Origin: Streptomyces sp. Tue6028
GTDB lineage: Bacteria > Actinomycetota > Actinomycetes > Streptomycetales > Streptomycetaceae
Length of the DNA stretch: 64,000 nt
Reading direction: 5' to 3'
Assembly (NCBI RefSeq): GCF_002300165.1
Contig: NZ_MLCE01000003.1
Location: 214,160 to 278,159, forward strand
Under the pieces are notes generated by a model. The model did not search any database, was not told the DNA's origin, and saw nothing but the letters and a program-made list of their open reading frames with translations. Shown in pieces: positions 43,788 to 53,195 of the stretch (position 1 is the stretch's first letter; the number at the start of each line of letters is the position of its first letter). Position numbers and translations under genes: made by a program.

Positions 43788-44536
43788 GGCTTCTCGGTCA
43801 GCCACAGACGCTTTCCGTTCACTTCGGCGGCGGGCTTGCTCCAGACCCCGGCGATGGCATCGGCCAGGTCCTTGACGTCCGTGAAGCCCGCGAACTTCGC
43901 GTTGGGACGCTCGGCGCGCATCGCGTCGTGCACCAACGCCTTGACCACCAGGATCGCAGCCGCCGATGTCGGCCCCTCGGCGCCCCCGGCCTTGCGGAAG
44001 AAGTCGCCCATGGCCAGCGTCCACGCCTCGGCCGCGGCCTTCGCGGCGGCGTAGGCGGCGTTGCCCGCGCTGGGGTTGCTGGCGCCGGCGGCGCTGATCA
44101 GGACGTAGCGGCCGCGGTCGCTGCGCTGGAGCGCCTCGTGGAAGGCCAGCGAGGTGTGCTGCACGGTACGGACGAGCAGCAGTTCCAGGAAGTCCCAGTC
44201 GTCGAGGCTCGTCTTGGTGAAGGTCTCGCTGCCGCGCCAGCCGCCCACCAGGTGCACGAGCCCGTCGACGCGCCCGAACTCCTTCTCGATGTGCGTGGCC
44301 CAGTCACGGGTGGACTGCAGGTCGAGCAGGTCGACCGGCTCACCGGTGACGGTGGCGCCGCCCGACGCGTAGCGGGCCGCGTCCACGGCCTCGGCGAGAC
44401 GCTCCGGGTCGTTGTCCGCCCCGACGACCGTCGCGCCTTCCTCGGCGAGCCGCAGCAGCGCCGCCCGGCCGGCGGGTCCGCCCGCACCGGCCACTGCGAT
44501 CACCGCACCGCTCAGTGCCCCGTTCCCGTTCCCCAT
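43784..44536 (-). CDS. Short-chain dehydrogenase/reductase
   Basis: The 250-residue SDR has the nucleotide-binding VAGAGGPAGRAALLRLAEEG, with acidic residues after the second strand. The catalytic Ser lies in LISAAGAS and the YxxxK motif in NAAYAAAKAAAE. The glycine-rich loop GAGGPAGR varies from the usual TGxxxGxG. The ATG at 44536 is chosen because AGGAGG lies five bases upstream. It overlaps the threonine aldolase gene by 4 bp and follows the DUF6421 gene by 38 bp. The substrate is unknown. Confidence 0.9.
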   Translation of the reverse strand: MGNGNGALSGAVIAVAGAGGPAGRAALLRLAEEGATVVGADNDPERLAEAVDAARYASGGATVTGEPVDLLDLQSTRDWATHIEKEFGRVDGLVHLVGGWRGSETFTKTSLDDWDFLELLLVRTVQHTSLAFHEALQRSDRGRYVLISAAGASNPSAGNAAYAAAKAAAEAWTLAMGDFFRKAGGAEGPTSAAAILVVKALVHDAMRAERPNAKFAGFTDVKDLADAIAGVWSKPAAEVNGKRLWLTEKP

Positions 44537-44574
44537 CTTCGCCTCCTGGTGAGCGATGTTCCCGGCGCGGTCGC

Positions 44575-45972
44575 TCACGCGGCGACCCGCTCGGTGCTGT
44601 CCGCGGTGATGCCCTTGGTCGCGGCGATCACGTTCTTGAGCTTCTTGGACAGTGCCTCATAGAACATGCTCAGCGGAAACTCGTCCGGAAGCACGTCGTC
44701 CACGAGCTTGCGCGGGGGCTGGGAGAGGTCGAGCGCGTCGGGGCCCTTGGCCCAGCGGGAGCCGGGGTGCGGGGCGAGGTAGGTGGAGACCAGGTCGTAG
44801 GCCTTGAACCAGTGGACGAGCTTCGGGCGGTCGATGCCGGCCCGGTACAGGTCCTCGATCTCGGCGCACAGCTGGTTGGTGACCTGCGGGGCACGCTGCC
44901 AGTCGATGTGCAGCTTGTTGTCGGTCCAGCGGACGACGTCGTGCTTGTGCAGGTAGGCGAAGAGCAGCTGGCCGCCGAGGCCGTCGTAGTTGCGGACGCG
45001 GTCGCCGGAGACCGGGAAGCGGAACATCCGGTCGAAGAGCACGGCGTACTGCACGTCACGACCGTGCGCGTTGCCCTCGGCCTCCAGCTTCACGGCCTCC
45101 TTGAAGGCGGTGAGGTCACAGCGCAGCTCCTCCAGGCCGTACATCCAGAACGGCTGGCGCTGCTTGATCATGAACGGGTCGAAGGGCAGGTCGCCGCGGC
45201 TGTGGGTGCGGTCGTGGACCATGTCCCACAGTACGAAGGCCTGCTCGCAGCGCTCCTGGTCGTGGACCATGGCCGCGATGTCCTCGGGCAGCTCCAGACC
45301 CAGGATGTCCACGGCCGCGTCGGTGACGGCGCGGAAGCGGGCGGCTTCGCGGTCGCAGAAGATGCCGCCCCAGGTGAAGCGCTCGGGCGCCTCGCGCACC
45401 GCGATGGTCTCGGGGAAGAGAACGGCCGAATTGGTGTCGTAACCCGCGGTGAAGTCCTCGAAAGTGATGCCGCAGAACAGCGGATTGTCGTAGCGCGTGC
45501 GCTCCAGTTCGGCCAGCCAGTCGGGCCACACCATGCGCAGGACGACCGCTTCGAAGTTGCGGTCCGGGTTGCCGTTCTGCGTGTACATCGGGAAGACGAC
45601 GAGGTGCTGAAGGCCGTCCTCGCGGCTCGCGGCGGGCTGGAAGGCCAGCAGCGAGTCGAGGAAGTCCGGCACCTGGAAACCGCCGTCGGCCCAGCGCCGG
45701 AGGTCCTTCACGAGCGCCTCGTGGTACTCGGCATCGTGCGGCAGCAGCGGGGCGAGCTGCTCGACGGCCTCCGTGACACGGCGCACGGCCGCCTCCACCT
45801 GAGCCGCCTCGGGGGCGCCCTCGGCGTCGAGGTCTATGGAGCCGTCCTTGGACTGCCAGGGGCGGATCTCCTCCACGGCATCCTTGAGCACGGGCCATGC
45901 CGGGTGCTCCACCACCCTGCCCACGGGAGGAACCCGCTCCTCCGTACCCACCTGCACAAGAATTTCCGTCAT
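44575..45972 (-). CDS. DUF6421 family protein
   Basis: The 465-residue soluble protein has no membrane segment and no catalytic motif I can name. It is strongly conserved-looking, with many Trp and acidic residues (for example FVLWDMVHDRTHSRGDLPFD). The DRTHSRGD segment has a possible metal site. It resembles DUF6421 from streptomycetes, which I recall in the same gene order with an SDR and a threonine aldolase. It starts at ATG 45972 after GGAGG. It is the first gene of the operon. Function unknown. Confidence 0.82.
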   Translation of the reverse strand: MTEILVQVGTEERVPPVGRVVEHPAWPVLKDAVEEIRPWQSKDGSIDLDAEGAPEAAQVEAAVRRVTEAVEQLAPLLPHDAEYHEALVKDLRRWADGGFQVPDFLDSLLAFQPAASREDGLQHLVVFPMYTQNGNPDRNFEAVVLRMVWPDWLAELERTRYDNPLFCGITFEDFTAGYDTNSAVLFPETIAVREAPERFTWGGIFCDREAARFRAVTDAAVDILGLELPEDIAAMVHDQERCEQAFVLWDMVHDRTHSRGDLPFDPFMIKQRQPFWMYGLEELRCDLTAFKEAVKLEAEGNAHGRDVQYAVLFDRMFRFPVSGDRVRNYDGLGGQLLFAYLHKHDVVRWTDNKLHIDWQRAPQVTNQLCAEIEDLYRAGIDRPKLVHWFKAYDLVSTYLAPHPGSRWAKGPDALDLSQPPRKLVDDVLPDEFPLSMFYEALSKKLKNVIAATKGITADSTERVAA

Positions 45973-46053
45973 GTCCCATCCTCCACGGGAGAACCTCGCG
46001 TCTGGACACCGTATGTAAACGAGGTTCCTTCACGCAAGAGGAGACTCGGGAGA

Positions 46054-47070
46054 TTATCCTGCGCAACCCCCATCATCACCGTTCTTTTTCCTGCCGGACA
46101 CCGTGCGGGCGATTACTTCCGCTACGCGGCGCTGGGCGGTCCGGGCGTCCTCGAGGAGTTCGGGGAAGCCGAAGAACCCGTGGAACATGCCCGGGTGCAC
46201 GCTCTCCGTCACCCGCACACCGGATGCCCGGAGTTTCGCGGCGTACGCACGGCCCTCGTCGTGGAGGAGATCGAAGCCCGCGGTGACGACGTGGGCGGGC
46301 GGCAGACCGTGCAGGTCGGCCACCAGGGGCGAGGCGTGCGGGTGCGCCCGGTCGCCGTCGGCCCCGAAGTACTGCTCGGCGAACCAGCGGCCATGGGCCG
46401 GCGTGAGGAAGTAGCCCGGGCCGCCCCGGCCCGGCAGCTCCGTGCGCGGGCGGACGTCGGTCGCCGGATAGACGAGCACCTGGAGCGCCAGTGGGGGGCC
46501 ACCCCGGTCGCGGGCGACGAGCGCGGCGACGGCCGCCAGATTCCCGCCCGCGCTGTCGCCCGCGACGACCAGCGCGCCCGGGTCACCGCCCAGTTCGCCG
46601 ACGTGCCGCGCGGCCCAGCACAGCGCGGCGTACACGTCGTCCACGGCGGCCGGGAAGCGCGCCTCGGGCGCGAGCCGGTAGTCGACCGACACCACGGCCG
46701 CGTCGGCGTCCCGGCACAGGGCCCGTGCGACGGGGTCGTGGGAGTCCAGGCCCCCGATGACCCAGCCCCCGCCGTGCAGGAAGACGACGGTGGGGCGGGG
46801 CGCCGGCGGCCGGGCCCGGTCCGCCGCCGGGGCGGACCGGCGAGACGGTGGCAGGTAGATCCGTACGGGGATGTCCGGGGCGCCCTGTGATCCCGGTATC
46901 GCGCGGTCCTCGACCGAGCCCACGGTCGGCGGCTCGAACGGCCAGGCGGGCGCGGCGGCGAGGAGTCGCCGGGCCTCGGCCGCATCCGTGACGGCACCCC
47001 CGAGGTCCGGGAAGTGGAGCCTGATGGCGTCGAGGAGGACGAGGACGTCGGGCGCGGGTTCGGTGGGCAT
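46054..47070 (-). CDS. Alpha/beta hydrolase of the hormone-sensitive-lipase family
   Basis: The 338-residue esterase has the HSL oxyanion motif FLHGGGWVIGG and the nucleophile elbow GDSAGGN. The triad is completed by Asp in TAGFDLLHDEG and His in GMFHGF. No signal peptide is present. It should hydrolyse short acyl esters. The ATG at 47070 is chosen, with AAGGGG seven bases before; a GTG directly before it (47073) is an alternative. Confidence 0.92.
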   Translation of the reverse strand: MPTEPAPDVLVLLDAIRLHFPDLGGAVTDAAEARRLLAAAPAWPFEPPTVGSVEDRAIPGSQGAPDIPVRIYLPPSRRSAPAADRARPPAPRPTVVFLHGGGWVIGGLDSHDPVARALCRDADAAVVSVDYRLAPEARFPAAVDDVYAALCWAARHVGELGGDPGALVVAGDSAGGNLAAVAALVARDRGGPPLALQVLVYPATDVRPRTELPGRGGPGYFLTPAHGRWFAEQYFGADGDRAHPHASPLVADLHGLPPAHVVTAGFDLLHDEGRAYAAKLRASGVRVTESVHPGMFHGFFGFPELLEDARTAQRRVAEVIARTVSGRKKNGDDGGCAG

Positions 47071-47585
47071 CACGGTTCCCCTTCGGGGCGGTCGGGCCCG
47101 GGCCGATCGGGCTCTGGGTGATCGGGTTTTGGGCGGTCAAGATCGAGGCGGTCAAGATCGGGGCGGTCGGGGGAAACTCTCCGTACGCACCGCCGTCCAC
47201 CGGCAGGCGCTCACGGATGTCCACCGGTGTTCACGGGCGGTCGCGGGCGGTCGCCGACCGTCATCGGTTTGCACGACTTGCACGGCTTTCGCCACTGGCA
47301 CGGCTGGCACGGATTGCGCGGTCTCACGGCTTCCATCGGCAGTGAACATGACTAGTCGTCAGGCCTTCGGACCGCAAGACGCCCCCGGTCAACCACCGGA
47401 GGACTCGCCCACCCGCGAGTGACCCGATCGGGCGGAAAGAGGCCGTACCCCTGCCGACCACCCCCATTGCCCCGTGTACGAACGGGTACACGGGGCGGCG
47501 GGACCACTAGGCTGCGGAGTCGCGTGGGCGGCCCCGTCGCCACCACGCGCGAGCCGAGCCGCCGTCGACGGAAGCGAGTCGAATC
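47071..47585. other. Gene-free region with direct repeats and an inverted repeat
   Basis: No gene is supported. Tandem copies of GGCGGTCAAGATCG occur around 47130-47165, and looser GGTCG and GCACGG repeats occur to about 47330. A 10-bp inverted repeat, CCCCGTGTAC with GTACACGGGG (47470-47479 and 47486-47495), lies 90 bp before the GDPD start and may be an operator. Confidence 0.5.
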
Positions 47586-48269
47586 TTGAACTTCCTCACC
47601 ATCGGTCATCGTGGAGTGATGGGTGTCGAACCCGAGAACACTCTCCGTTCCTTCGTCGCCGCCCAGCAAGCGGGCCTCGACCTGATCGAACTCGATCTGC
47701 ATCTGAGCAAGGACGGCGCTCTCGTCGTCATGCACGACGCCGAAGTGGACCGTACGACCGACGGCTCGGGGCCGATCGCCGAGATGACCCTCGACGAGCT
47801 GCGCGCCCTGGACGCGGGGCGCGGGGAGCGCGTCCCCGTCTTCGAGGAGGTCCTGGACGCGGTCGACACACCGCTGCAGGCCGAGATCAAGGACGCGGCG
47901 GCGGCCAGGGCGCTGGCCGAGGTCATGCACCGGCGCGACCTGGTCGGACGGGTCGAGGTGTCGTCGTTCCATGACGAGGCGATCGCCGAGATCGCCCGGC
48001 TCGTGCCCGGCGTGCGCACCGCCCTCATCGCGAGCCGATACGGCATCGATGTCGTGGAGCGGGCCACGGCCGTCGGAGCCGCGACCGTGTGCCTGAACAT
48101 CCGCAGGCTGACGCTGGAGGTCGTCGAGCAGGCCCGCAAGGCCGACCTGCGGATCATCGGCTGGGTCGTGAACACCCAGGAGCATCTGCGGCTGGTACGC
48201 GCGCTGGAACTGGACGGCGCGACCACCGACTATCCCGAGATCAAGCGCACCGGCCGCTTCACCGCGTGA
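47586..48269 (+). CDS. Glycerophosphodiester phosphodiesterase
   Basis: The 227-residue GDPD has the full active-site signature: GHRGVMGVEPENT, then ELDLHLSKDGALVVMHD (metal ligands Glu and Asp, catalytic His) and LQAEIKD. The C-terminal WVVNTQEH completes the barrel. No signal peptide is present, so it is cytoplasmic. It releases glycerol 3-phosphate from phospholipid headgroup diesters. The start is a TTG at 47586; no better upstream start exists in frame. Confidence 0.93.
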   Translation: MNFLTIGHRGVMGVEPENTLRSFVAAQQAGLDLIELDLHLSKDGALVVMHDAEVDRTTDGSGPIAEMTLDELRALDAGRGERVPVFEEVLDAVDTPLQAEIKDAAAARALAEVMHRRDLVGRVEVSSFHDEAIAEIARLVPGVRTALIASRYGIDVVERATAVGAATVCLNIRRLTLEVVEQARKADLRIIGWVVNTQEHLRLVRALELDGATTDYPEIKRTGRFTA

Positions 48270-48290
48270 CGGCCGCCGCGCGGCCCACGG

Positions 48291-48317
48291 CCCGTCCGTG
48301 ACGACGTCACGGACGGG
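48291..48317 (+). terminator. Hairpin terminator after the GDPD gene
   Basis: A perfect 12-bp inverted repeat (48291-48302 with 48306-48317) and a 3-base loop lie 22 bp after the stop. Confidence 0.75.
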
Positions 48318-48380
48318 CCTGAAGACTCCGACCTGACGGCCGCGGCCCGGCCATCCGCTCTTGCCGCGGCACGGCCCGGG

Positions 48381-48923
48381 TCAGACGAGCGGCTTGACAA
48401 GCAGCTCGAACTGGAGGTCGTCGCGCTGCGGGATGCCGAAGCGCTCGTCGCCGTACGGGAAGGGCGTCATCCTCCCCGTACGGCGGTAGCCGCGCCGCTC
48501 GTACCAGGCGATGAGGTCCTCGCGCACCGAGATCACCGTCATGTGCATCTCAGTGATCCCCCAGGTCTCACGCGCGGTCCGCTCCGCCTCGGCGATGATC
48601 ACCTTGCCGAGGCCGCCGCCCTGGAGGTCGGGGCTGACCGCGAACATGCCGAAGTAGGCGTGGTCACCGCGGTGTTCGAGCTGGCAGCAGGCGACGAGCG
48701 CGCCGTCCCGCTCCACGGTCAGCAGCCGGCTGTCGGGCGCCTCGACGACCGCCAGCACGCCCTCGGGGTCGGTCCGCCGGCCTTCGAGGATGTCCGCCTC
48801 CGTGGTCCAGCCGCCCCGGCTGGACTCCCCTCGGTACGCGGACTCGATCAGCGCGACCAGGGCGTCCACGTCGCCGTCGGTGGCATCGCGGAAGGTGAGT
48901 CCGGTGGAGGCGGCGGTGTCCAT
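48381..48923 (-). CDS. GNAT-family N-acetyltransferase
   Basis: The 180-residue protein has the GNAT acetyl-CoA loop in VSPDLQGGGLGKVIIAEAE and the later strand around HMTVISVREDLIAWYERRGY. The ATG at 48923 gives a normal family length. GGAG lies about nine bases upstream. It is divergent from the VOC gene, 70 bp apart. Substrate unknown. Confidence 0.9.
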   Translation of the reverse strand: MDTAASTGLTFRDATDGDVDALVALIESAYRGESSRGGWTTEADILEGRRTDPEGVLAVVEAPDSRLLTVERDGALVACCQLEHRGDHAYFGMFAVSPDLQGGGLGKVIIAEAERTARETWGITEMHMTVISVREDLIAWYERRGYRRTGRMTPFPYGDERFGIPQRDDLQFELLVKPLV

Positions 48924-48993
48924 GGAACGTATCTCCGTTCGGTGGCGCGGCTGAGGCACCGATGAGCCTAACCCTCCCCTACTCTCCTGGTGC

Positions 48994-49380
48994 ATGGTGC
49001 ATGTACTGAGCAGCCGAACCCTCCTGCGCCCCACCGACCCGGAGCGCTCCCGCACTTTCTACGGCGAACAGCTGGGCCTGGACGTCTACCGGGAATTCGG
49101 CACGGGCCCCGAGCGTGGCACCGTCTACTTCCTCGGCGGCGGCTTCCTGGAGGTCGCCGGGCACTCCGAGACCCCGCCGTCCCCCGCGCTCAAGCTGTGG
49201 CTCCAGGTCGCGGACGTGGCGGCGGCGCACGAGGAGCTCACCGCGGCCGGGGTCGAGGTGGTGCGCCCGCCGGTCCGGGAGCCGTGGGGGCTGATCGAGA
49301 TGTGGATCGCGGACCCGGACGGCACGGAGATCGTGGTCGTGGAGGTCCCCGGGGACCATCCGCTGCGCTACCGGCCCTGA
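48994..49380 (+). CDS. VOC (glyoxalase/bleomycin-resistance-like) family protein
   Basis: The 128-residue protein has two VOC beta-alpha-beta-beta-beta units: RTFYGEQLGLDVYREFGTG with FLGGGFLEV, and AAHEELTAAGVEVV with EMWIADPDGTEIVVVEV. Metal-site acidic and histidine positions are partly kept. It may bind or detoxify a small molecule. It starts at ATG 48994 without a good ribosome site, so the transcript may be leaderless. Confidence 0.88.
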   Translation: MVHVLSSRTLLRPTDPERSRTFYGEQLGLDVYREFGTGPERGTVYFLGGGFLEVAGHSETPPSPALKLWLQVADVAAAHEELTAAGVEVVRPPVREPWGLIEMWIADPDGTEIVVVEVPGDHPLRYRP

Positions 49381-49769
49381 GCTCCGTACGAGGTTCCCGG
49401 CGCCCGACGTCCGCCCGACCCCTGCCGACTCGGGCGGGCGCCGAGGGGCTGCGCCGGCGCGGAGCCGACGGAGGGCGGGACGGGACGGCGGGTGACGGGA
49501 CCGGCCGGCGGGCGGCGTCGAGGGAATTGAACTCCGTTCAGGGAAAGCTGAGCGTTGTTCAGGAATTAACTTTCGCCGCAATTATTGATCCGCAAACAAC
49601 ACCCTTTACTCAACATCAAACTTACTGACACGTATTCAGAAACAACCAAATCCAGCCCTTCCGCTGGAATTAACAATTCCACATCGGCTGATGCATAGAA
49701 TGGATCAACCATGGCCCGTCACGGGGCACCCGCGAGCTCCGGCAGGGACTTCGGCGCAGGGGAGGGCAA
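49381..49769. promoter_or_regulatory. AT-rich regulatory region upstream of the large SARP gene
   Basis: No gene is supported. The stretch 49525-49700 is far richer in A/T than the rest of the window. It contains a GTTCAGG direct repeat at 49536-49542 and 49557-49563 (21 bp apart, two helical turns), and a GGAATT-AAC-AATTCC inverted repeat near 49668-49682. Direct repeats of about 7 bp spaced by full helical turns are the typical target of SARP proteins, so this may be an autoregulatory or cross-regulatory site. Confidence 0.5.
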
Positions 49770-52700
49770 GTGGAGAAGCGGTTGCGCTTCAAGATTCTCG
49801 GTCCGCTGAGCGTGCTCGCGGACGACGGTCAGGTGAAGGTGGGCGGGCCGCGCCACCGGACCATTCTGGCGCTGTTGTTGCTCAATCCGGAGAGGACGGT
49901 ATCGGTCGACAGGCTGGTCGACGCCGTCTGGGGCGACCAACCGCCCGCCACCGCACGCACCCAGGTATCGATTTGCATTGCCGCCTTGCGCAAATCATTC
50001 AGGAAAGCTGGATTCTCCGAGGAAGTCATCGTCACGGCTCACCCGGGATATCTCCTGCGGGCGAGCGAGCATCAACTCGACAGCCTCGAATTCTCCGCGC
50101 TGGTCTCCGGCGCGGAGCACGCCGCCCGGCAGAAACGGCTGTCCGACGCCGCCGAGCACTACGCCGAGGCACTTCGCCTGTGGCACGGCCCCGCATTGGC
50201 GGGCGTGACCGGCGCGGCCGTGGAGGACGAGGCGCGCCGCCTGGAGGAGTTACGGCTCAACACCTACGACGACGCCATCGGAGTCGAACTGGAGCTCGGT
50301 AACCACCAGAGAATCATCCCGGAACTGGCCGCCACGGTGCGCGCGCACCCCATGCGCGAGCGCACCCGGCACCATCTGATCACCGCGCAGTACCGTTCCG
50401 GCCGCCGCGCCGAGGCGATGGAGACGTTCCGGCTGGGGCGCCGGCTGTTCATCAACGAGCTCGGCCTGGAACCGGGCCCGGCGCTGCGCGAGCTGCACGA
50501 CGCGATCCTGCATGACGAGGTGGAGCCGGCCGCCGGCGAGCGGGAGTCCGCCTCGACGGAGCCCGAAGAACCCCGCGATCCGGTGGGCAAGCCCTTCGAA
50601 CTGCCGCCGGACGTACCGGGGTTCACCGGACGGGTGCGGGAGATGGCTCTGCTGGACGCCCTGCTGGAGCGTACGGAGGAGGTCCGCGGCCCGACGGCGG
50701 GTCTCGTCACGGGGGTCGGCGGACTCGGCAAGACCTGCCTCGCCGTGCACTGGGCGCACAGCGTCTCCGAGCACTTCCCCGACGGCCACCTCTTCGCCGA
50801 CCTGCGCGGCTACGACGAGCACCACGAGCCCGCCCCGGTCGGTGAGATCCTGGGCCGGTTCCTGCGGTCGCTCGGCGTCCCCGGCGACCGCATCCCGGTG
50901 GGGCTGGAGGAGCGGGCCTCGCTCTACCGCAGCATCCTCGCCGAGCGGCGGGTGCTCGTGGTGCTCGACAACGTCCACTCCTACCCGCACATCGTGCCGC
51001 TGCTGCCGAGCAGTCCGGGCTGCTGTGTGCTGATCACCAGCCGGGAGCAGCTCGCCGAGCTGGTCGCCTGGCCGCCGCAGTGCCGGGTGCAGCTGGGCCG
51101 GCTCACCGGACCCGAGGCCGTGGAGCTGCTGGGCCGCATCGTCGGGGAACGGCGCGTCGCCGACGACCCCGCCTCCGTCGCCCGGGTCGCCGAGCTGTGC
51201 GACCGGCTGCCGCTGGCCCTGCGGATCGCCGGGGCGCGACTCGCCGCCAAACCGCACTGGACGGTGGCGCGGCTGGTGGCGCTGCTCAGCGACGAGCGCC
51301 GCCGCCTCGACGAGTTGAGCGAGGGCGAGTCACAGGTCAGAGCGGGCTTCGCGGTGAGCTACCGATACCTGAGCGACGAGGCGGCACGGCTCTACCGGCT
51401 CCTCGGACTGCTGGAGATGCCGGACTTCGCTCCCTGGCTCGGCGCCGCGGTGCTCGACACGGATCCCGCGACCGCGGAACGGCTCCTGGAACAGCTCGTC
51501 GACGCGCAGTTCCTGGACGTGACCGCCGCGGACGCCACCGGAGGCCCCCGCTACCGGTTCCAGAACCTGCTGCGCCTGTACGCCCATGAGTGCGCCCACC
51601 GGGAGGAGCCGGACGAGGAGCGGCGGGCCTCTCGCGAGCGGGCCTTCGGCAGCGCGCTCTCCCTGGCGGAGCTGGCCCACCGCCGCTTCTACGGGGGCGA
51701 CTTCAGCATCATCCACGGCACCGCCGCGCGCCGTCCGTTGCCGGCCGACCTCGCCCGTGACCTCGCCGCCCGGCCGCTGAAATGGCTGGAGGCGGAACGG
51801 CTCGCCCTGTCCGCCGTGGTGGAACAGGCGGCGGAGCACGGGATGGACGAACTCGTCTGGGACCTCACCATGTCGACGGTGGTGCTGTTCGAGACCCGCG
51901 ACCACACCGACGACTGGCGGGCCTGCGCGGAGCGTGCCCTCGCCGCGACACGGGCCGCCGGGAACGTCCGGGGGCAAGGCGCGATGCTGCACATCCTGGG
52001 CGCGCTGGAGATGCGCCTGCGGCGGTTCCCGGAGGCCGACGCCTGCTTCGCCGCCGCACTGTCCCTGCATGCGCGGGCCGGGGAGCGGCACGGGCGCGCA
52101 CTCGTGCTGCGCAGCATGGCGATGATCGACGAGATGCGCGGCGAACTGACGCGCGCGATGCGGCGCAGCACCGAGGCGCTGGAGGTCTTCCGGGAGGTGG
52201 GCGACCTCTCCTCCGAGGCCCATGTGCTCAACAACATGGCGCAGATCGAGCTCGACCGCGGCCATGTGGACGAGGCGGCCGAGCTGGGCCGGGAGTCCGT
52301 GCGGGTCGCCGAGGCCATCGGGGAGGGCGGCTCGCGCAGCGTGGCGCTGGCCACGCACCGGCTCGGCCGGGTCCTGCTGGCTCAGGGGCGTTTCGTCCGG
52401 GCCGAGGAGGCACTCCTGCGCATGGTGCGGATCGTGCAGGACAACTCCGACACGCTGGGACTCGCGCACGGGCTGCTGGCTCTGGGCGAGGCGCGGCTCG
52501 GGGCGGGACGCTGGGAGCAGGCCCGCATGACGCTCACGCAGGCGCTGGAGGCCGCGTCCCAGGTCAGCAATCCCCTGGTGGAGGGGAAGATCAAGCTGGC
52601 GCTGGGCGAGACCTGCGCGAAGTGCGGTCACCGCACCCGCGCGCTGCGCCATCTCGCCGAGGCCCGCGAGTGCTTCGCACGCATCGATGTGAAGCCGTGG

Positions 52701-52847
52701 CTGGACCGGGTCGACCAGGCCCTCGAAGCGCTGAGCACCGAGCGGGCACCCGCACTGGACACGGCGCAGCCGTCCCAGGCCGATGGCGCGCACGACCGCG
52801 GGAGCACGGCACGGGCCGCGGCGGCGACCTCGCTGCGTCGCCGCTGA
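49770..52847 (+). CDS. AfsR/SARP-family activator with NB-ARC and TPR domains
   Basis: The 1025-residue regulator begins with a winged-helix trans_reg_C domain (about 5-95), with LRFKILGPLSVLADDGQVKV, then a bacterial transcriptional activation domain (to about 245). An NB-ARC ATPase has Walker A GVGGLGKT at residues 315-322 and Walker B RVLVVLDNV. A TPR region occupies about 690-990. This is the full AfsR architecture. It starts at GTG 49770 right after GGGGAGGG. It faces the NRPS block on the other strand, with a short peptide gene in between, and is probably the pathway activator. Confidence 0.94.
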   Translation: MEKRLRFKILGPLSVLADDGQVKVGGPRHRTILALLLLNPERTVSVDRLVDAVWGDQPPATARTQVSICIAALRKSFRKAGFSEEVIVTAHPGYLLRASEHQLDSLEFSALVSGAEHAARQKRLSDAAEHYAEALRLWHGPALAGVTGAAVEDEARRLEELRLNTYDDAIGVELELGNHQRIIPELAATVRAHPMRERTRHHLITAQYRSGRRAEAMETFRLGRRLFINELGLEPGPALRELHDAILHDEVEPAAGERESASTEPEEPRDPVGKPFELPPDVPGFTGRVREMALLDALLERTEEVRGPTAGLVTGVGGLGKTCLAVHWAHSVSEHFPDGHLFADLRGYDEHHEPAPVGEILGRFLRSLGVPGDRIPVGLEERASLYRSILAERRVLVVLDNVHSYPHIVPLLPSSPGCCVLITSREQLAELVAWPPQCRVQLGRLTGPEAVELLGRIVGERRVADDPASVARVAELCDRLPLALRIAGARLAAKPHWTVARLVALLSDERRRLDELSEGESQVRAGFAVSYRYLSDEAARLYRLLGLLEMPDFAPWLGAAVLDTDPATAERLLEQLVDAQFLDVTAADATGGPRYRFQNLLRLYAHECAHREEPDEERRASRERAFGSALSLAELAHRRFYGGDFSIIHGTAARRPLPADLARDLAARPLKWLEAERLALSAVVEQAAEHGMDELVWDLTMSTVVLFETRDHTDDWRACAERALAATRAAGNVRGQGAMLHILGALEMRLRRFPEADACFAAALSLHARAGERHGRALVLRSMAMIDEMRGELTRAMRRSTEALEVFREVGDLSSEAHVLNNMAQIELDRGHVDEAAELGRESVRVAEAIGEGGSRSVALATHRLGRVLLAQGRFVRAEEALLRMVRIVQDNSDTLGLAHGLLALGEARLGAGRWEQARMTLTQALEAASQVSNPLVEGKIKLALGETCAKCGHRTRALRHLAEARECFARIDVKPWLDRVDQALEALSTERAPALDTAQPSQADGAHDRGSTARAAAATSLRRR

Positions 52848-53195
52848 GCCGGGGGCACAGGTCGCGACAACGATGCCCTGACGGCCGGCACCGCGACGGG
52901 ACGTGTCGCGGCCGATGGAAGGGGAGTCGCCACGACGCTCCGGCGGATGGCTCAGTGCGCCGGGACGGAGCGGGCGACGACCACGGTGGTACGACGCGAG
53001 GGCGAGGGGGCGCCACCGGGACCGGGGGGGCGCCACCGTCCCCGGCGGTAGGCCGCCGATCCTCGTTGAGTACGGGACGAAGGCGGATCGATAGTGGTCC
53101 GAAGCCGCAGGTCCCTAGTTTCGAATGCGAACGAAGGGGCGGCGCCGGGCGCCGCCCCCACACGCACCCGCTACGGCGCAGACCTGGGAGTCGCA
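52848..53195. other. Intergenic region with a strong hairpin before a short peptide gene
   Basis: No gene longer than the following peptide is supported. It contains GGGGCGCCACCG repeats near 53009-53040 and a near-perfect 11-bp inverted repeat (53136-53146 with 53148-53158). The hairpin lies 37 bp before the peptide start and could be a terminator of the SARP gene or a leader structure. An ATAGTG/CTAGTTT AT-richer patch at 53090-53122 may be a promoter. Confidence 0.45.
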
